A stretch of 64,000 nucleotides of DNA from Streptomyces sp. CB01201 (GCF_002803085.1 NZ_NNBJ01000001.1:761040-825039), one strand, 5' to 3'. Positions 17,401-26,677 are shown, counted from the stretch's first letter. Notes: a model not told the origin generated them from the letters alone. Program-made: numbers and translations.

Positions 17401-18315
17401 ATGGGGATCTACGGGCAGGACTGGGCGTCGTACCAGTCGTCGACACCGGACACGAGCGGCCTGTCCTTCGCCTTCGTCAAGGTCACCGAAGGGCTGTCGT
17501 ACATCAACCCGAGCTGGGTGTCCCAGCGCGACCACGCCAAGGCCAACGGGCTCGTGTGGGGCGGGTACCACTACCCCAACATGGGCAACAGCCCCCAGGC
17601 CGAGGCCAACTACTTCATCGACCAGGTCAACTGGCAGCCCGGCGACATCGTGATCCTCGACTGGGAGGGCTACGACACGGCGAACTCCAGTGTCTCGAAA
17701 GCGACCCAACGCGCCTACAAGGACGCCTGGTTGAGGTACGCCAAGGGGCGCCTGCCGCACCATCCCGTCGGCCTGTACGCGAACCTCGACTACTGGTGGA
17801 ACGTCGACCAGGACGGCTACTACGCCGACTTCCTGTGGATCGCCACGGCCGGGCGCGCGGCCGGCGACCCGGGGATCCGGGCGAACTGGCTGTTCCACCA
17901 GTACGGCGAGTCCAACGGCCTCGACCGTGACTACTGCCGCCTGGGCAGCACCAGTGAACTGCGCGCCTGGGCGCTCTCGTTCCAGCCCTCACCGCCTCAG
18001 GAGACCGACATGCCCCAATGGATCACCGGCCGCGTCGACCCCGGCATCCAACCCACCGTCGTCCTGCTGCCGCACGGCACCGCATGGGCCGCTTTCAACC
18101 GCCGGCTGCACCTCGGCATGGACCAGATCACCGACGTCCCGGCGGTCGGCTCGGTCCGCGTCGCCCTGCACAACGGGGCCGGCTGGCGCGACATCGAGGC
18201 CGTACGGGTCGAGGCGGCGAGCGGCACGGTCGACGTGGACATCACGAGCGGCGATGTGAAGCTGAGCCTGCAGACCGACACCGCCGGAGTCACCTACGCC
18301 GTCGAGACCTGGTAG
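17401..18315 (+). CDS. GH25-type muramidase without signal peptide
   Basis: A 304-aa protein whose N-terminal 195 residues match the GH25 (Chalaropsis lysozyme) fold: MGIYGQDWASYQSS, FAFVKVTEG, GGYHYP, and catalytic DxE in VILDWEGYD. Such enzymes cut the beta-1,4 bond after N-acetylmuramic acid. The C-terminal 100 residues form a beta-rich domain with no family I recognise, possibly wall binding. There is no signal peptide, as in phage endolysins; GGAAGGA lies 7 nt before the ATG so the start is firm. It follows a terminator and is alone. It could be a domesticated phage lysin or an enzyme exported by another route. Confidence 0.8.
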   Translation: MGIYGQDWASYQSSTPDTSGLSFAFVKVTEGLSYINPSWVSQRDHAKANGLVWGGYHYPNMGNSPQAEANYFIDQVNWQPGDIVILDWEGYDTANSSVSKATQRAYKDAWLRYAKGRLPHHPVGLYANLDYWWNVDQDGYYADFLWIATAGRAAGDPGIRANWLFHQYGESNGLDRDYCRLGSTSELRAWALSFQPSPPQETDMPQWITGRVDPGIQPTVVLLPHGTAWAAFNRRLHLGMDQITDVPAVGSVRVALHNGAGWRDIEAVRVEAASGTVDVDITSGDVKLSLQTDTAGVTYAVETW

Positions 18316-18424
18316 CACCCGCGCGAAACCGCCAGGACTTGTCCCCTCCTTCGGTGCCGCACGGCGCGCGGCGTGACACGCTGGGCACTCTTGTGTCCCG
18401 AGTCATGCAAGGAGGCGGGTGCGC

Positions 18425-20038
18425 GTGCGGCCGATCGAGGCGGGGGAGAACCCCGAACTCCTGACGGTCCTCGGCGAGGAGCGGCGGCTCCGCAAGGAAC
18501 TCGGCTTCTGGAGCCTGACCGCCATCGGGTTCTCCAACATCCTCGGCTCGGGATGGCTGTTCGCCGCCATGTTCGCCGCGCAGACCGCCGGACCCGCGGC
18601 CCTCCTGTCCTGGGTCGGGGCGGGCGTGCTGTGCGCCCTCGTGGCCCTGGTGATGGTGGAACTCGGCGCCACCCGGCCCGAAGGCGGGGGCACCGTGCGC
18701 TGGCCGCTGTACGCCAGCGGGCGCCTGGTCGGCACCGTCGTCGGCTGGTCGGTGCTGCTCTCGGTCGGCGGTACCGCGGCGGAGATCAGCGCGATCATGC
18801 AGTACGCCGCCCACTATCTGCCCGGCCTCTACGACCACGGCCGGCTCACCGGCTCCGGCCTCGCCGTGGCGACCGGCCTGAGCGTGCTCCTGACCGCGCT
18901 CAACTGGTTCGCGGTGCGCGCCTTCGCCCGCCTCAACAACCTGGTGTCCCTGTTCAAGGTCCTCATCCCGGTCCTCACCGTGGTCGCCCTGTTCCTCTCC
19001 GGCACCCACTCCGGCCGCCTCACCGACCACGGCGGCTTCGCCCCGTACGGATACGCGGCCTGTCTGACCGCGCTGGCCGGGGGCGGGATCGTGTACTCCG
19101 TCAACGGCTTCCAGGCCCCGCTCGACTTCTCCGGCGAGGCCCGCAACGCCCGTCGCACCGTGCCGCTCGCGGTGCTCACCGGGATCGCGCTCGCGGTGCT
19201 CGTCTACCTCGGCCTGCAACTCGCCTTCCTGTTCACCGTGCCCGACTCGCTGCTCGGCAACGGCTGGCACGGCGTGAACTTCGAATCGCCCTTCGGGCAG
19301 CTCGCCCTCGTGCTCAACCTGCACTGGCTCGCCACCCTGCTGTACGCGGACGCTGTGGTCTCACCCGGCGGATCGGCCTACGTCGGCGTCGCCATCGACG
19401 CCCGGCACACCTACGCCCTCGCCAAGAACGGGCTGCTGCCCCGCTTCTTCATGCGGATCGACCCCCGCTCCGGCACGGCACGCCGGGCGCTGCTCCTCAA
19501 TCTGCTCGTCATCATCGTCTTCATGCTGCCGTTCGGCGGCTGGCAGGACATCGTGAGCGTGATGGGCGACATGTACCTCATCGTGTACGCCGCCTCGGCC
19601 GTGGCCGCCGCCGCCTTCCGCGCCCACGACCGGGACCGGGGGCTCCCGCCCGCGGACGGCCAGGTCCCGGGAGTGCGCTGGATCGCGCCCGTCAGCTTCG
19701 TGGTGGCCGGCGAGTTCGTGTTCTGGTCGGGCTGGCACCACCTCAGGCTCGCCCTGCCCCTGGTGCTCGCGGGCGTCCCCCTCTTCCTGATGCTGCGCCG
19801 GGACGCCGAAGGCCGCTCCACCCGCCTTGAGCTGCGCCACGGCGCCTGGCTCGTCTTCTACCTGGCCGCCCTGACGCTGCTCTCCTGGCTCGGCACCTTC
19901 GGCGGCTCGGGTCGGCTGCCCGCCCCCTACGACTCCTTGGTGGTGGCGGTCCTCGCGCTCGGCGTCTTCGGCTGGGCGGTCCGCTCGGGCGCGGCCCATC
20001 TCAGGACGGCCCCGGTCACCTCGCTCCCGACGGACTGA
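18425..20038 (+). CDS. APC-family amino acid permease
   Basis: A 537-aa inner-membrane transporter with 12 or more hydrophobic segments. The first helix region (FWSLTAIGFSNILGSGWLF) has the GxG/unwound-helix signature of the amino acid-polyamine-organocation superfamily, and AAIGGG-like and DFSGEARNARRTVP motifs follow. Substrate probably an amino acid or amine; it cannot be fixed here. AAGGAGG is 9 nt before GTG 18425, which I prefer to GTG 18419 (spacing 3). Monocistronic. Confidence 0.88.
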   Translation: MRPIEAGENPELLTVLGEERRLRKELGFWSLTAIGFSNILGSGWLFAAMFAAQTAGPAALLSWVGAGVLCALVALVMVELGATRPEGGGTVRWPLYASGRLVGTVVGWSVLLSVGGTAAEISAIMQYAAHYLPGLYDHGRLTGSGLAVATGLSVLLTALNWFAVRAFARLNNLVSLFKVLIPVLTVVALFLSGTHSGRLTDHGGFAPYGYAACLTALAGGGIVYSVNGFQAPLDFSGEARNARRTVPLAVLTGIALAVLVYLGLQLAFLFTVPDSLLGNGWHGVNFESPFGQLALVLNLHWLATLLYADAVVSPGGSAYVGVAIDARHTYALAKNGLLPRFFMRIDPRSGTARRALLLNLLVIIVFMLPFGGWQDIVSVMGDMYLIVYAASAVAAAAFRAHDRDRGLPPADGQVPGVRWIAPVSFVVAGEFVFWSGWHHLRLALPLVLAGVPLFLMLRRDAEGRSTRLELRHGAWLVFYLAALTLLSWLGTFGGSGRLPAPYDSLVVAVLALGVFGWAVRSGAAHLRTAPVTSLPTD

Positions 20039-20156
20039 CGGCTGCCGCCGAGCTTCGCCCGAAGCAGGGCCAACTGGGCCGTGCGGCAAGGGAGATGCGC
20101 CTTCGGAGCCCGAATCCACGCAACTGCCGCACACCCGCTCATCCCAGTGGACCGAT

Positions 20157-22391
20157 GTGGTGGAACACCCGTCGCAACCTGTCCCTCCGGTGTTACCTTC
20201 CGTGTCAATCGATGCCGAAGGTGTGCCTTGGGCAGGTCGGTTCCGGGGGGCGGTGAGTGCGGTGGGGGATCTTGATGCGGCAGAGGGCGCGGACGCGTTC
20301 CTGCGGCACATGTTGTGGCGGAATCCGGGCCAACGGCAGCCGATGGTGGCGCTGTTGGGGCCGAGACAGTCGGGCAAGACCGATCTGTTGCGGGCCGTGT
20401 CCAGGGCGTGCGGCGGCACGGTGATCCACGCGGGGCTCGACTTCGAGGAGAACCCCGTCGACCCGGTCTCCGCGGCGGCGCTGGCCGCTTTCCAGATGAT
20501 GCGCGGCTGGGACAACCTGCGGCGCGGTCCGGTGTTCCACCGCTTCGGGCTCGGGCTGCTGGCCCTCAACGAGAACCTGGACGCCGACCGCGGCCGGGCC
20601 ACCGTGCAGATCCGCGAACTCATCCAGAGTTACGTCCGCAGTACCCGGGGCGGCAGGATCGCGGTCAACCTGGAGGGCGCCGCGGCGGGCGCCATGGACA
20701 TCGTCAGCCAGGGCGTGTTGAGCCCCCTGGTGTCGGGGCCCGCGCGCGAGGTGGTGGCCGCGGTCCGCGAACAGGCCAAGCCCGTCATCGGCTCCCTGTT
20801 CCAGAGTGCCGCGCGCTGGGGCGTACGGGACGCGCTGCGCTGGCACATCAGCGTCCCCGAGGCCGAGTCGGCCCGTTCGGTCGACGCCCTGATCCGGCTG
20901 AGCTCCACCTCGCGGTCCGCGGCGGTCGGGCCCCTGATGGCGGCCTTCCTCGCCGACGTCAAGGACCAGGCGGAACGGCATCCGCCGATACGCTCCGCCT
21001 GCACCTGCGTGCTGCCCGCCCACGGCACCCGCCGGGACCGGCACGACCACGCGTGGGTGCTCCTGGTGGACGGCGCGCAGACCCCGTCCGGGCGGCGCTT
21101 CCTGACCGAGCTCGCCGGCGCCCGCGCCCGCAACCAGCTGTCCGACCTGGACGGCACGGGCGCCGCCGACCCCCTGCTCGTCCTGGCGGCCTGCGCGCAG
21201 TGGCAGTCCGAGTGGACGACCTGGTGGTGCGAGCCGTGGCGCTCGACCCCGCTGGCCGGCACACCACAGCGCCGCGTCCCGCTGCTCTCCCGGGCGACCC
21301 GGTCCCTGTGGGCCGGTGAGAACGAGGCGGCCGTCGGCGTCGAGCGCGGACCCGCTTCCGCCTGGTGGTACCCGGTGTGGCTCGACCCGATGACCGAGGA
21401 GCAGGTCGGCTACTCGATGGACCGCTCCGATCCCTCTCCCGCCCGGCCGCTGCCCGCATCGGTCGTGCACCGCCTGACCGGGGGCCACCGGGGTGCCGTG
21501 TCCGCCGTCCTGGAGGAGCCGTTCGGCGTCCACCCCGGGCCGCACGGGCCCGCCGTGTCCCTGCTCGACCCCGCCGACGAGGACGGCACGCCCCTGTGGT
21601 CGTACGCCCTGGAGGCCAGCCTGCCCGAGGGGCTGCCGGTCCCCGGCACCACCTGGAACACCGCCCCGGCGGTCGTTCTCGCCGCCGCCTACCTCGCCGA
21701 CGTCCGCACCGCGCACGACCCGCGCCTGCCGGCCGACTCCACGGAACTCCCGCGCAGTCTTGAGCTGTTGCGCCGCCACCTGTGGGTGAGCACCTTCACC
21801 CACCGCCCGTCCCGCATCCGTGAGATCGGCTGGGGCGACGCCGACGGGCCCGCCACCCTGCACCCCTGGCTCGCCCGCTCCGCGCTCACCGCCCTGAACA
21901 CCGCACGCCGCACGCAGCCCGCCGAACCCGCCCTGTGGCACGAGGTGTTCGCCGACCAGTCCTTCGCCCTGGCCACCCCCTCGGCGCTCGGCGGTGACGA
22001 CGCGGCCGTGGAGCGCGGACTCTTCCACGACCTGGCCCTCGGCCGCTTCGAACCGGTGGCCGCCGCCCTCGCCGACCGGTTCGACGAGGACCACCGCGCC
22101 TGGATCCGGCTGCTCGACTACCTCGCGTCGGCACCCTGTCGGCTGCTGTACGAGCAGTCGCCCCAGGAGGCCTACGCCACCCTGCTCGGCGGGGTCGAGA
22201 GCACCGGGCGGACGGTCTCCGCCGTGGCCACCGCCAAACTGCTCGCCCTGCTGTGGCTGTACAACGACCCGCTGACCGAGCACACCCGGCGCTGGGACGG
22301 CGAGATCAGGGAATGCTTCACCCGCCTCGCGCACAACTCCCGCCTGCTGGACGTCAGTCCGCTCCAGCAGGCGGCGGCCGCCTTCGCCTAG
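20157..22391 (+). CDS. Unrecognised large P-loop ATPase, first gene of a two-gene module
   Basis: I do not recognise a named family. The 744-aa protein has a clear Walker A (GPRQSGKT, 68-75) and a probable Walker B (WVLLVDGAQ, 300-308), a layout like STAND or related signalling ATPases, then about 430 mostly helical residues with many Trp and Arg. No membrane segment or signal is seen. The start is uncertain: GTG 20157 has a poor ribosome site and its frame holds a rare TTA codon at 20193-20195; GTG 20202 would avoid it. It ends 55 bp before a membrane-anchored binding protein on the same strand, suggesting co-transcription and a sensing or signalling role (inference). Confidence 0.7.
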   Translation: MVEHPSQPVPPVLPSVSIDAEGVPWAGRFRGAVSAVGDLDAAEGADAFLRHMLWRNPGQRQPMVALLGPRQSGKTDLLRAVSRACGGTVIHAGLDFEENPVDPVSAAALAAFQMMRGWDNLRRGPVFHRFGLGLLALNENLDADRGRATVQIRELIQSYVRSTRGGRIAVNLEGAAAGAMDIVSQGVLSPLVSGPAREVVAAVREQAKPVIGSLFQSAARWGVRDALRWHISVPEAESARSVDALIRLSSTSRSAAVGPLMAAFLADVKDQAERHPPIRSACTCVLPAHGTRRDRHDHAWVLLVDGAQTPSGRRFLTELAGARARNQLSDLDGTGAADPLLVLAACAQWQSEWTTWWCEPWRSTPLAGTPQRRVPLLSRATRSLWAGENEAAVGVERGPASAWWYPVWLDPMTEEQVGYSMDRSDPSPARPLPASVVHRLTGGHRGAVSAVLEEPFGVHPGPHGPAVSLLDPADEDGTPLWSYALEASLPEGLPVPGTTWNTAPAVVLAAAYLADVRTAHDPRLPADSTELPRSLELLRRHLWVSTFTHRPSRIREIGWGDADGPATLHPWLARSALTALNTARRTQPAEPALWHEVFADQSFALATPSALGGDDAAVERGLFHDLALGRFEPVAAALADRFDEDHRAWIRLLDYLASAPCRLLYEQSPQEAYATLLGGVESTGRTVSAVATAKLLALLWLYNDPLTEHTRRWDGEIRECFTRLAHNSRLLDVSPLQQAAAAFA

Positions 22392-22446
22392 CCCCGCGGC
22401 GGACGCGGCGCGCCCGCGTCCGCCGACCGCACCGCAAGGAGTGTCC

Positions 22447-24090
22447 ATGCCACCCGCTGTAGGCAACCCCCGCTTCGGCCGGCTGCGCCGCCACCCCGTG
22501 CTGTCGGCCCTCGCGGCGCTCGTGATCCTCGCCGGGCTCGTGTTCGGCGGCCGCTGGGGATACGGCAGACTCTTCCCGCCCTCGCTCACCTGCGGGACCG
22601 GCCTGACTGCGACGGGAAGCCCGCTCGCGTGTGCCGGCGTCAACCTCGACAGCGGCCCCTTCACCGACCACGAGCCCGCCCGCATGCGGGAGTTGGAGGG
22701 CATGGTCAAGGCGGCCAACGACACGGTGAAGGGCCCGTACACCAGCATCGTCCTGATGCTGGACCTCTCGCCCGTCTCCGATGTGGACACCCTGACCTAC
22801 GACTCCCTGTACCCCAACATCGAAGGCGCGCTCACCGCCGTGTGGCGGGCCAACAACACGGCCGCGTACGGGAGTACGCCCGCCATCAAGCTGTACCTCG
22901 CCAACATGGGGAGCCAGTACGGCTCGTGGGAGCAGACCGTTGCCCAGCTCAAGGCGAAGGCGGTCTCCGAGCATGTCTCGGCGGTCGTCGGCCTCGGCCA
23001 GTCCACCGATCAGACCCGGCGCGCCGCCGCGGCGATCTCCTCGCAGCTGCACATCCCCGTCATCGGTTCCACGGTGACGGGCAACTCGATGAACCTCGAC
23101 CCCTCCGACCCCGCAGGCAAGAAGCTGATCGTCGACATGTTCCGGGTCTCCCCGACGAACTCGGACTCGGTGACCGCCGCCAACCAGTATGTGTCGGGGC
23201 TGCGGCCCGCGGTGACCTCGCTCGCCGTCGTCGCGGACAGCGTCACGGGAGACGACTACACCCAGACGCTCGCCGACGACGCCAAGGCCAAGTTCAAGGC
23301 GCCGGGCCGCACCGTGACCGTCCTGCCGTACACCTCGCCCGTCGATCTGCCCGCCGGTTCGGGCCGCCAGGCCTATCTGGTCCAGCAGTTCAACCTCATG
23401 CACGCCAACCTGTGCCAGGCGGCCCCCTCCGTCGTCTACTTCGCCGGCCGGGGCCGCGACCTCGGGGCGTTCGTGGAGAACTGGGTGCAGGGCACGCCGT
23501 GCGGGAGCGCGCAGCTGCACATCCTCGCCGGTGACGACGCCTCGGAGTCCATCCGGGACAAGGGTGTCCTGAACGGCATCGCCTCCGGCCGGGTCACCGT
23601 CGCCTACACCGCGCTCGCCAGTCCCGACGAGTGGGGCAAGGAGTGCCCCGGCTCCGATGCCAAGCACAACTACGACCAGTTCTGGTCGGCGTTCACCGGC
23701 CGCCCCGACCCCTGCACCGGACAGCCCTTGAGCGCCGACCAGGACGTGCCGACCCTCTCCTTCGACCCCGTGGACCTCGCCAGCGGCCAGGCGATACTCA
23801 CCCACGACGCGGCCGTCGCGGCGATCAGCGCGGGCCGGCACGACGCGGTCGGGCTGAAGAACCCGGGCCTGGAGACCGGCATCCTGCACCAGTTCTACTG
23901 CGCGCAGATGCTGCCCGGGGCCAGTGGCTGGCTGTCGTTCGGCAGCGACGGCAACCCGGCGGGCAAACCCACCCCGGTGGTGCAGCTCGGCTCCGACGGC
24001 TCGGCCAAGACGATCGCCCTGACCTGGCCGGACGGCGCCCCCAACCTGAGCCTGCCGCAGCGCGGCGGCAAGGGCGCACCGGGCTGCTGA
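22447..24090 (+). CDS. Membrane-anchored type I periplasmic-binding-protein-like receptor
   Basis: A 547-aa protein with one N-terminal transmembrane helix (about 17-38, VLSALAALVILAGLVFGG) and the rest predicted outside. The outer part resembles branched-chain amino acid binding proteins: AIKLYLANMGSQYGSWEQ, VSAVVGLGQSTDQTRRAA, LHIPVIGSTVTGNSMN, VYFAGRGRDL. No lipobox, no ABC permease or ABC ATPase gene nearby, so it is unlikely to serve an importer and more likely a tethered ligand sensor. AAGGAG is 6 nt before ATG 22447. It follows the P-loop ATPase gene by 55 bp; the pair looks like one unit. Confidence 0.72.
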   Translation: MPPAVGNPRFGRLRRHPVLSALAALVILAGLVFGGRWGYGRLFPPSLTCGTGLTATGSPLACAGVNLDSGPFTDHEPARMRELEGMVKAANDTVKGPYTSIVLMLDLSPVSDVDTLTYDSLYPNIEGALTAVWRANNTAAYGSTPAIKLYLANMGSQYGSWEQTVAQLKAKAVSEHVSAVVGLGQSTDQTRRAAAAISSQLHIPVIGSTVTGNSMNLDPSDPAGKKLIVDMFRVSPTNSDSVTAANQYVSGLRPAVTSLAVVADSVTGDDYTQTLADDAKAKFKAPGRTVTVLPYTSPVDLPAGSGRQAYLVQQFNLMHANLCQAAPSVVYFAGRGRDLGAFVENWVQGTPCGSAQLHILAGDDASESIRDKGVLNGIASGRVTVAYTALASPDEWGKECPGSDAKHNYDQFWSAFTGRPDPCTGQPLSADQDVPTLSFDPVDLASGQAILTHDAAVAAISAGRHDAVGLKNPGLETGILHQFYCAQMLPGASGWLSFGSDGNPAGKPTPVVQLGSDGSAKTIALTWPDGAPNLSLPQRGGKGAPGC

Positions 24091-24230
24091 GCCGCACCCC
24101 GCGGCGGCTCGGCGGCCGCTGCGGGGAAGTGCCCCCGTATCCGCATGAACCGTCCCGGGCACGGTACCCGGAAGGAGTGAGGGGGCGGCCGTCCGGGCCG
24201 TCACAGCACTTCCCGAGGAGGTGGCTTCGC

Positions 24231-24821
24231 ATGACGGAGCCGATCGGCCAGTCCTTGCGCAAGCCCGAGTCGGACGAGTTCCGCACACCCGCGCCCGGTA
24301 CCACCATGCCCGGTACCGCCCCATCTGGAATCGCCACGCCCGGTACCGCCACGCCCGGTACCGGCACCTCCGGTACCGCCACCTCCAGTGGGACGACGGG
24401 CAGCACCACGCTGGAACCCGCCAGGAGCGGTGCGGGCCAGCCGCCGGCGACCCGCGGCCGTACCACCATCGCGGGCGGTGTCGTGGAGAAGATCGCGGCA
24501 CTGGCCGCCCGCGAGGTGCCCGGCGTCAACGCCCTGGGCGGGGGCCTGGCCCGGACGCTCGGCGCGATACGGCCCGGCCGCGCGTCCGTGACCCGCGGCG
24601 TGAAGGTCGAGGTGGGCGAGCGCCAGACGGCCATCGACCTGGAGATCGTCGTCGAGTACGGGGTGAGCATCACCGAGGTCGCCGCCGAGATCCGGCTCAA
24701 CGTCATCGGGGCGGTGGAGCGGATGACGGAACTGGAGGTCGTCGAGGTCAACATCGCCGTCAGCGATGTGCACCTCCCGGACGAGAGCGAGTCCGCGGTC
24801 CCCGAGAGCCGGCTTCAGTAG
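24231..24821 (+). CDS. Asp23/Gls24-family envelope stress protein with pentapeptide-repeat N-terminus
   Basis: A 196-aa protein. Residues about 80-185 are an Asp23/Gls24 (DUF322) domain: TTIAGGVVEKIAALAAREVPGV, EVGERQTAIDLEIVVEYG, NVIGAVERMTELEVVEVNI (quoted in short parts). Family members are associated with membrane or envelope stress. The N-terminal 60 residues are low complexity, built of (P/S)G(T/I)xx pentapeptides coded by a 15-bp repeat. GAGGAGG lies 9 nt before ATG 24231. It sits 140 bp after the receptor-like gene and 33 bp before the YkvA-family gene, so it may share an operon with the latter. Confidence 0.9.
   Translation: MTEPIGQSLRKPESDEFRTPAPGTTMPGTAPSGIATPGTATPGTGTSGTATSSGTTGSTTLEPARSGAGQPPATRGRTTIAGGVVEKIAALAAREVPGVNALGGGLARTLGAIRPGRASVTRGVKVEVGERQTAIDLEIVVEYGVSITEVAAEIRLNVIGAVERMTELEVVEVNIAVSDVHLPDESESAVPESRLQ
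24295..24382 (+). repeat. 15-bp-period coding repeat in the Asp23 gene
   Basis: GGTACC recurs at 24297, 24312, 24342, 24357 and 24372, spacings of 15, 30, 15 and 15 bp. Each 15-bp unit encodes a (P/S)G(T/I)(A/T/G)x pentapeptide. Confidence 0.85.
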
Positions 24822-24854
24822 CATCGCCGCCACAGAGCGAGGGAAGGCGGCTCG

Positions 24855-25196
24855 ATGAGCACCGAAGTGAAAGTCGGCCTGGTCCTCGCGGCCGTCGCGC
24901 TCCTGGCGACCGCCGTGATCACGGTCGTCCTGACGGTCCGCCTGTTCAAGGCCCGCAAGCTCCTGCGGGACGCGGGGATCCCCCTGACCCACAAGGCGGC
25001 CTGGTGGGGCGCGCTCCTCTATGTCGTCAGCCCCGTCGACCTGCTGCCGGATCCGATCTACCTGGACGACATCGGCGTCCTGCTGCTCGCCCTGCGCACC
25101 CTGCACATGGCGGCGGCGCGGGCCACGCAGGGGGAGCTCGGTGCCGGGAAGCTCAGTGACCGGTGGGCACCAGAGCGCTCAGCCCGGACGAAGTGA
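24855..25196 (+). CDS. YkvA-family (DUF1232) small membrane protein
   Basis: A 113-aa protein with an N-terminal membrane helix (VGLVLAAVALLATAVITVVL, in part) and the DUF1232 core WWGALLYVVSPVDLLPDPI, whose SPxDLxPD motif is diagnostic. The function of the family is unknown. GGGAAGG precedes the ATG. The 3' end overlaps the convergent cystathionine beta-synthase-like gene by 44 bp. Confidence 0.9.
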   Translation: MSTEVKVGLVLAAVALLATAVITVVLTVRLFKARKLLRDAGIPLTHKAAWWGALLYVVSPVDLLPDPIYLDDIGVLLLALRTLHMAAARATQGELGAGKLSDRWAPERSARTK

Positions 25197-26580
25197 CCAG
25201 GGCCTGGGCGCAGCCGTCGCGCAGCACGACCGCAGTGTCGCGGGGATGCCGGGCCAGTGTGCCGTGGGCTTCGTGAGCGGGCTCGCCGTAGCCGAATTGG
25301 GGGAGCGGCGGTTCGAGATGGTCCGACAGCGGGTCGCCGAGGGTCGCGCCGCCGTCCTGAAGGGCGGCTTCGAGCCCGGCCAGTGTCACCGACCCGGCGA
25401 GTTCCGGTGCGGTGGGCCGCCGGTCCGGACCCGCCGGGCAGGGGCCGGCCGGCAGAACGGGCTCGACCCCGGCGAGATTCCTCGCGCGCAGCACGTTCAG
25501 CGCGTCGCCGACCGGCGTGCGGGTGTTGAGGTACGGCAGCGCCGCGGAGTCACCGTCCTGGGGAGTGGCATCGGCGACCCGCGGTGCGTCCGCGTCGCCG
25601 TCGAGGAATCCGAGGCGCAGCATCCAGGTGTCGTTGAAGTACTTGGACAGATACTGCCGTCCGGAGTCCGGAAGGATCACGACCACGACGGCGTCCGCGC
25701 CTGCGCCGGCGGCCACCTCATGGGCCGCGGCCAGTGCCGTACCGGATGAGCCGCCCGCCAACAGTCCCTGATCGCGGGCGAGTTGACGCAGGGTGTGCAG
25801 CGCGCGCCGGTCGGCGACGGGCACGATGCGGTCGACGACATCGGGGTGGTAGGACGTGGGCCATACGTCCTGCTCGGTGTCCGGGTGCAGGAAGTGGCCT
25901 GCCGCCTCGATGAAGTAGGGGCGCCCGTCGCCCCCGGCGTAGACGGAGGAGGCGGGGTCCGCGCCGATCACTTGGACGCCGCCGTCGCTGACCTCCTTGA
26001 GGTAGCGGCCGGCCCCGCTGATGGTCCCGCCCGTCCCGATGCAGGACACCAGGTGGGTGACGCGGCCACGGGTCTGCCGCCAGATCTCGGGGCCGGTGGT
26101 CAGATAGTGGGCCTCGGGATTGGCCGGGTTGTCGTACTGGTTGGCGAGCCAGCCCCCGGGCGTCGTCGCGGCGAGGTGGGCCGCGAAGCTCATCGGGTGC
26201 TCGGGGTGCTGGCGCGGATGCCCGCTCGGCTTGATCACCACCTCGGCCCCGAAGGCGCGCAGCGTGTTCACCTTCTCCTCGCTGACCCGGTCCGTCACCA
26301 CCACGAGGGAGCGGTAGCCCTTCTCGGCGGCCACCAGGGCGAGGCCGATGCCGGTGTTGCCGGAGGTGGCTTCGACGACGGTTCCGCCGGGCCGCAGCAG
26401 CCCGTCCTTCTCCGCCTGCTCGACCATGCGCAGGCCGATGCGGTCCTTGGCGCTGCCCCCGATGCTCAGGTATTCCAGCTTCGCGTAGACGGCGGCGGCA
26501 CCCTCGGTGCGCAGCCGCACCAGCGGAGTGCCGCCGATGAGGCCGAGCGCGGATTCGTATACGTCCATGGCGTCCATCAC
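25153..26580 (-). CDS. Cystathionine beta-synthase-like PLP enzyme with degenerate CBS region
   Basis: A 475-aa fold-type II PLP enzyme. GGSAKDRIG holds the PLP lysine, TSGNTGIG binds the substrate carboxylate and GTGGTISG binds the phosphate, all in cystathionine beta-synthase/cysteine synthase order. Residues about 335-475 form a C-terminal region that aligns in position with the tandem CBS domains (LNTRTPVGDALNVLRARN, VVLRDGCAQALVTSSGL). It makes cystathionine from serine and homocysteine, or O-acetylserine-derived cysteine. No gamma-lyase gene is adjacent, unlike many actinobacterial pairs. ATG 26580 or the in-frame ATG 26568 could be the start. Confidence 0.88.
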   Translation of the reverse strand: MMDAMDVYESALGLIGGTPLVRLRTEGAAAVYAKLEYLSIGGSAKDRIGLRMVEQAEKDGLLRPGGTVVEATSGNTGIGLALVAAEKGYRSLVVVTDRVSEEKVNTLRAFGAEVVIKPSGHPRQHPEHPMSFAAHLAATTPGGWLANQYDNPANPEAHYLTTGPEIWRQTRGRVTHLVSCIGTGGTISGAGRYLKEVSDGGVQVIGADPASSVYAGGDGRPYFIEAAGHFLHPDTEQDVWPTSYHPDVVDRIVPVADRRALHTLRQLARDQGLLAGGSSGTALAAAHEVAAGAGADAVVVVILPDSGRQYLSKYFNDTWMLRLGFLDGDADAPRVADATPQDGDSAALPYLNTRTPVGDALNVLRARNLAGVEPVLPAGPCPAGPDRRPTAPELAGSVTLAGLEAALQDGGATLGDPLSDHLEPPLPQFGYGEPAHEAHGTLARHPRDTAVVLRDGCAQALVTSSGLSALVPTGH

Positions 26581-26677
26581 GGCACCCTAGCCAACGCCCG
26601 CCAGAACGAAACGCCTTACAGGGGTGGCGAGTTGACGTCGACGGAGGCCCGGGAGTGCGCCGGGCGTCCCGGAATCA

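Noticed and set aside
22447..24090. Substrate-binding protein of a branched-chain amino acid importer
   Set aside because: There is no lipobox and no permease or ABC ATPase gene nearby, and it is tethered by a transmembrane helix.
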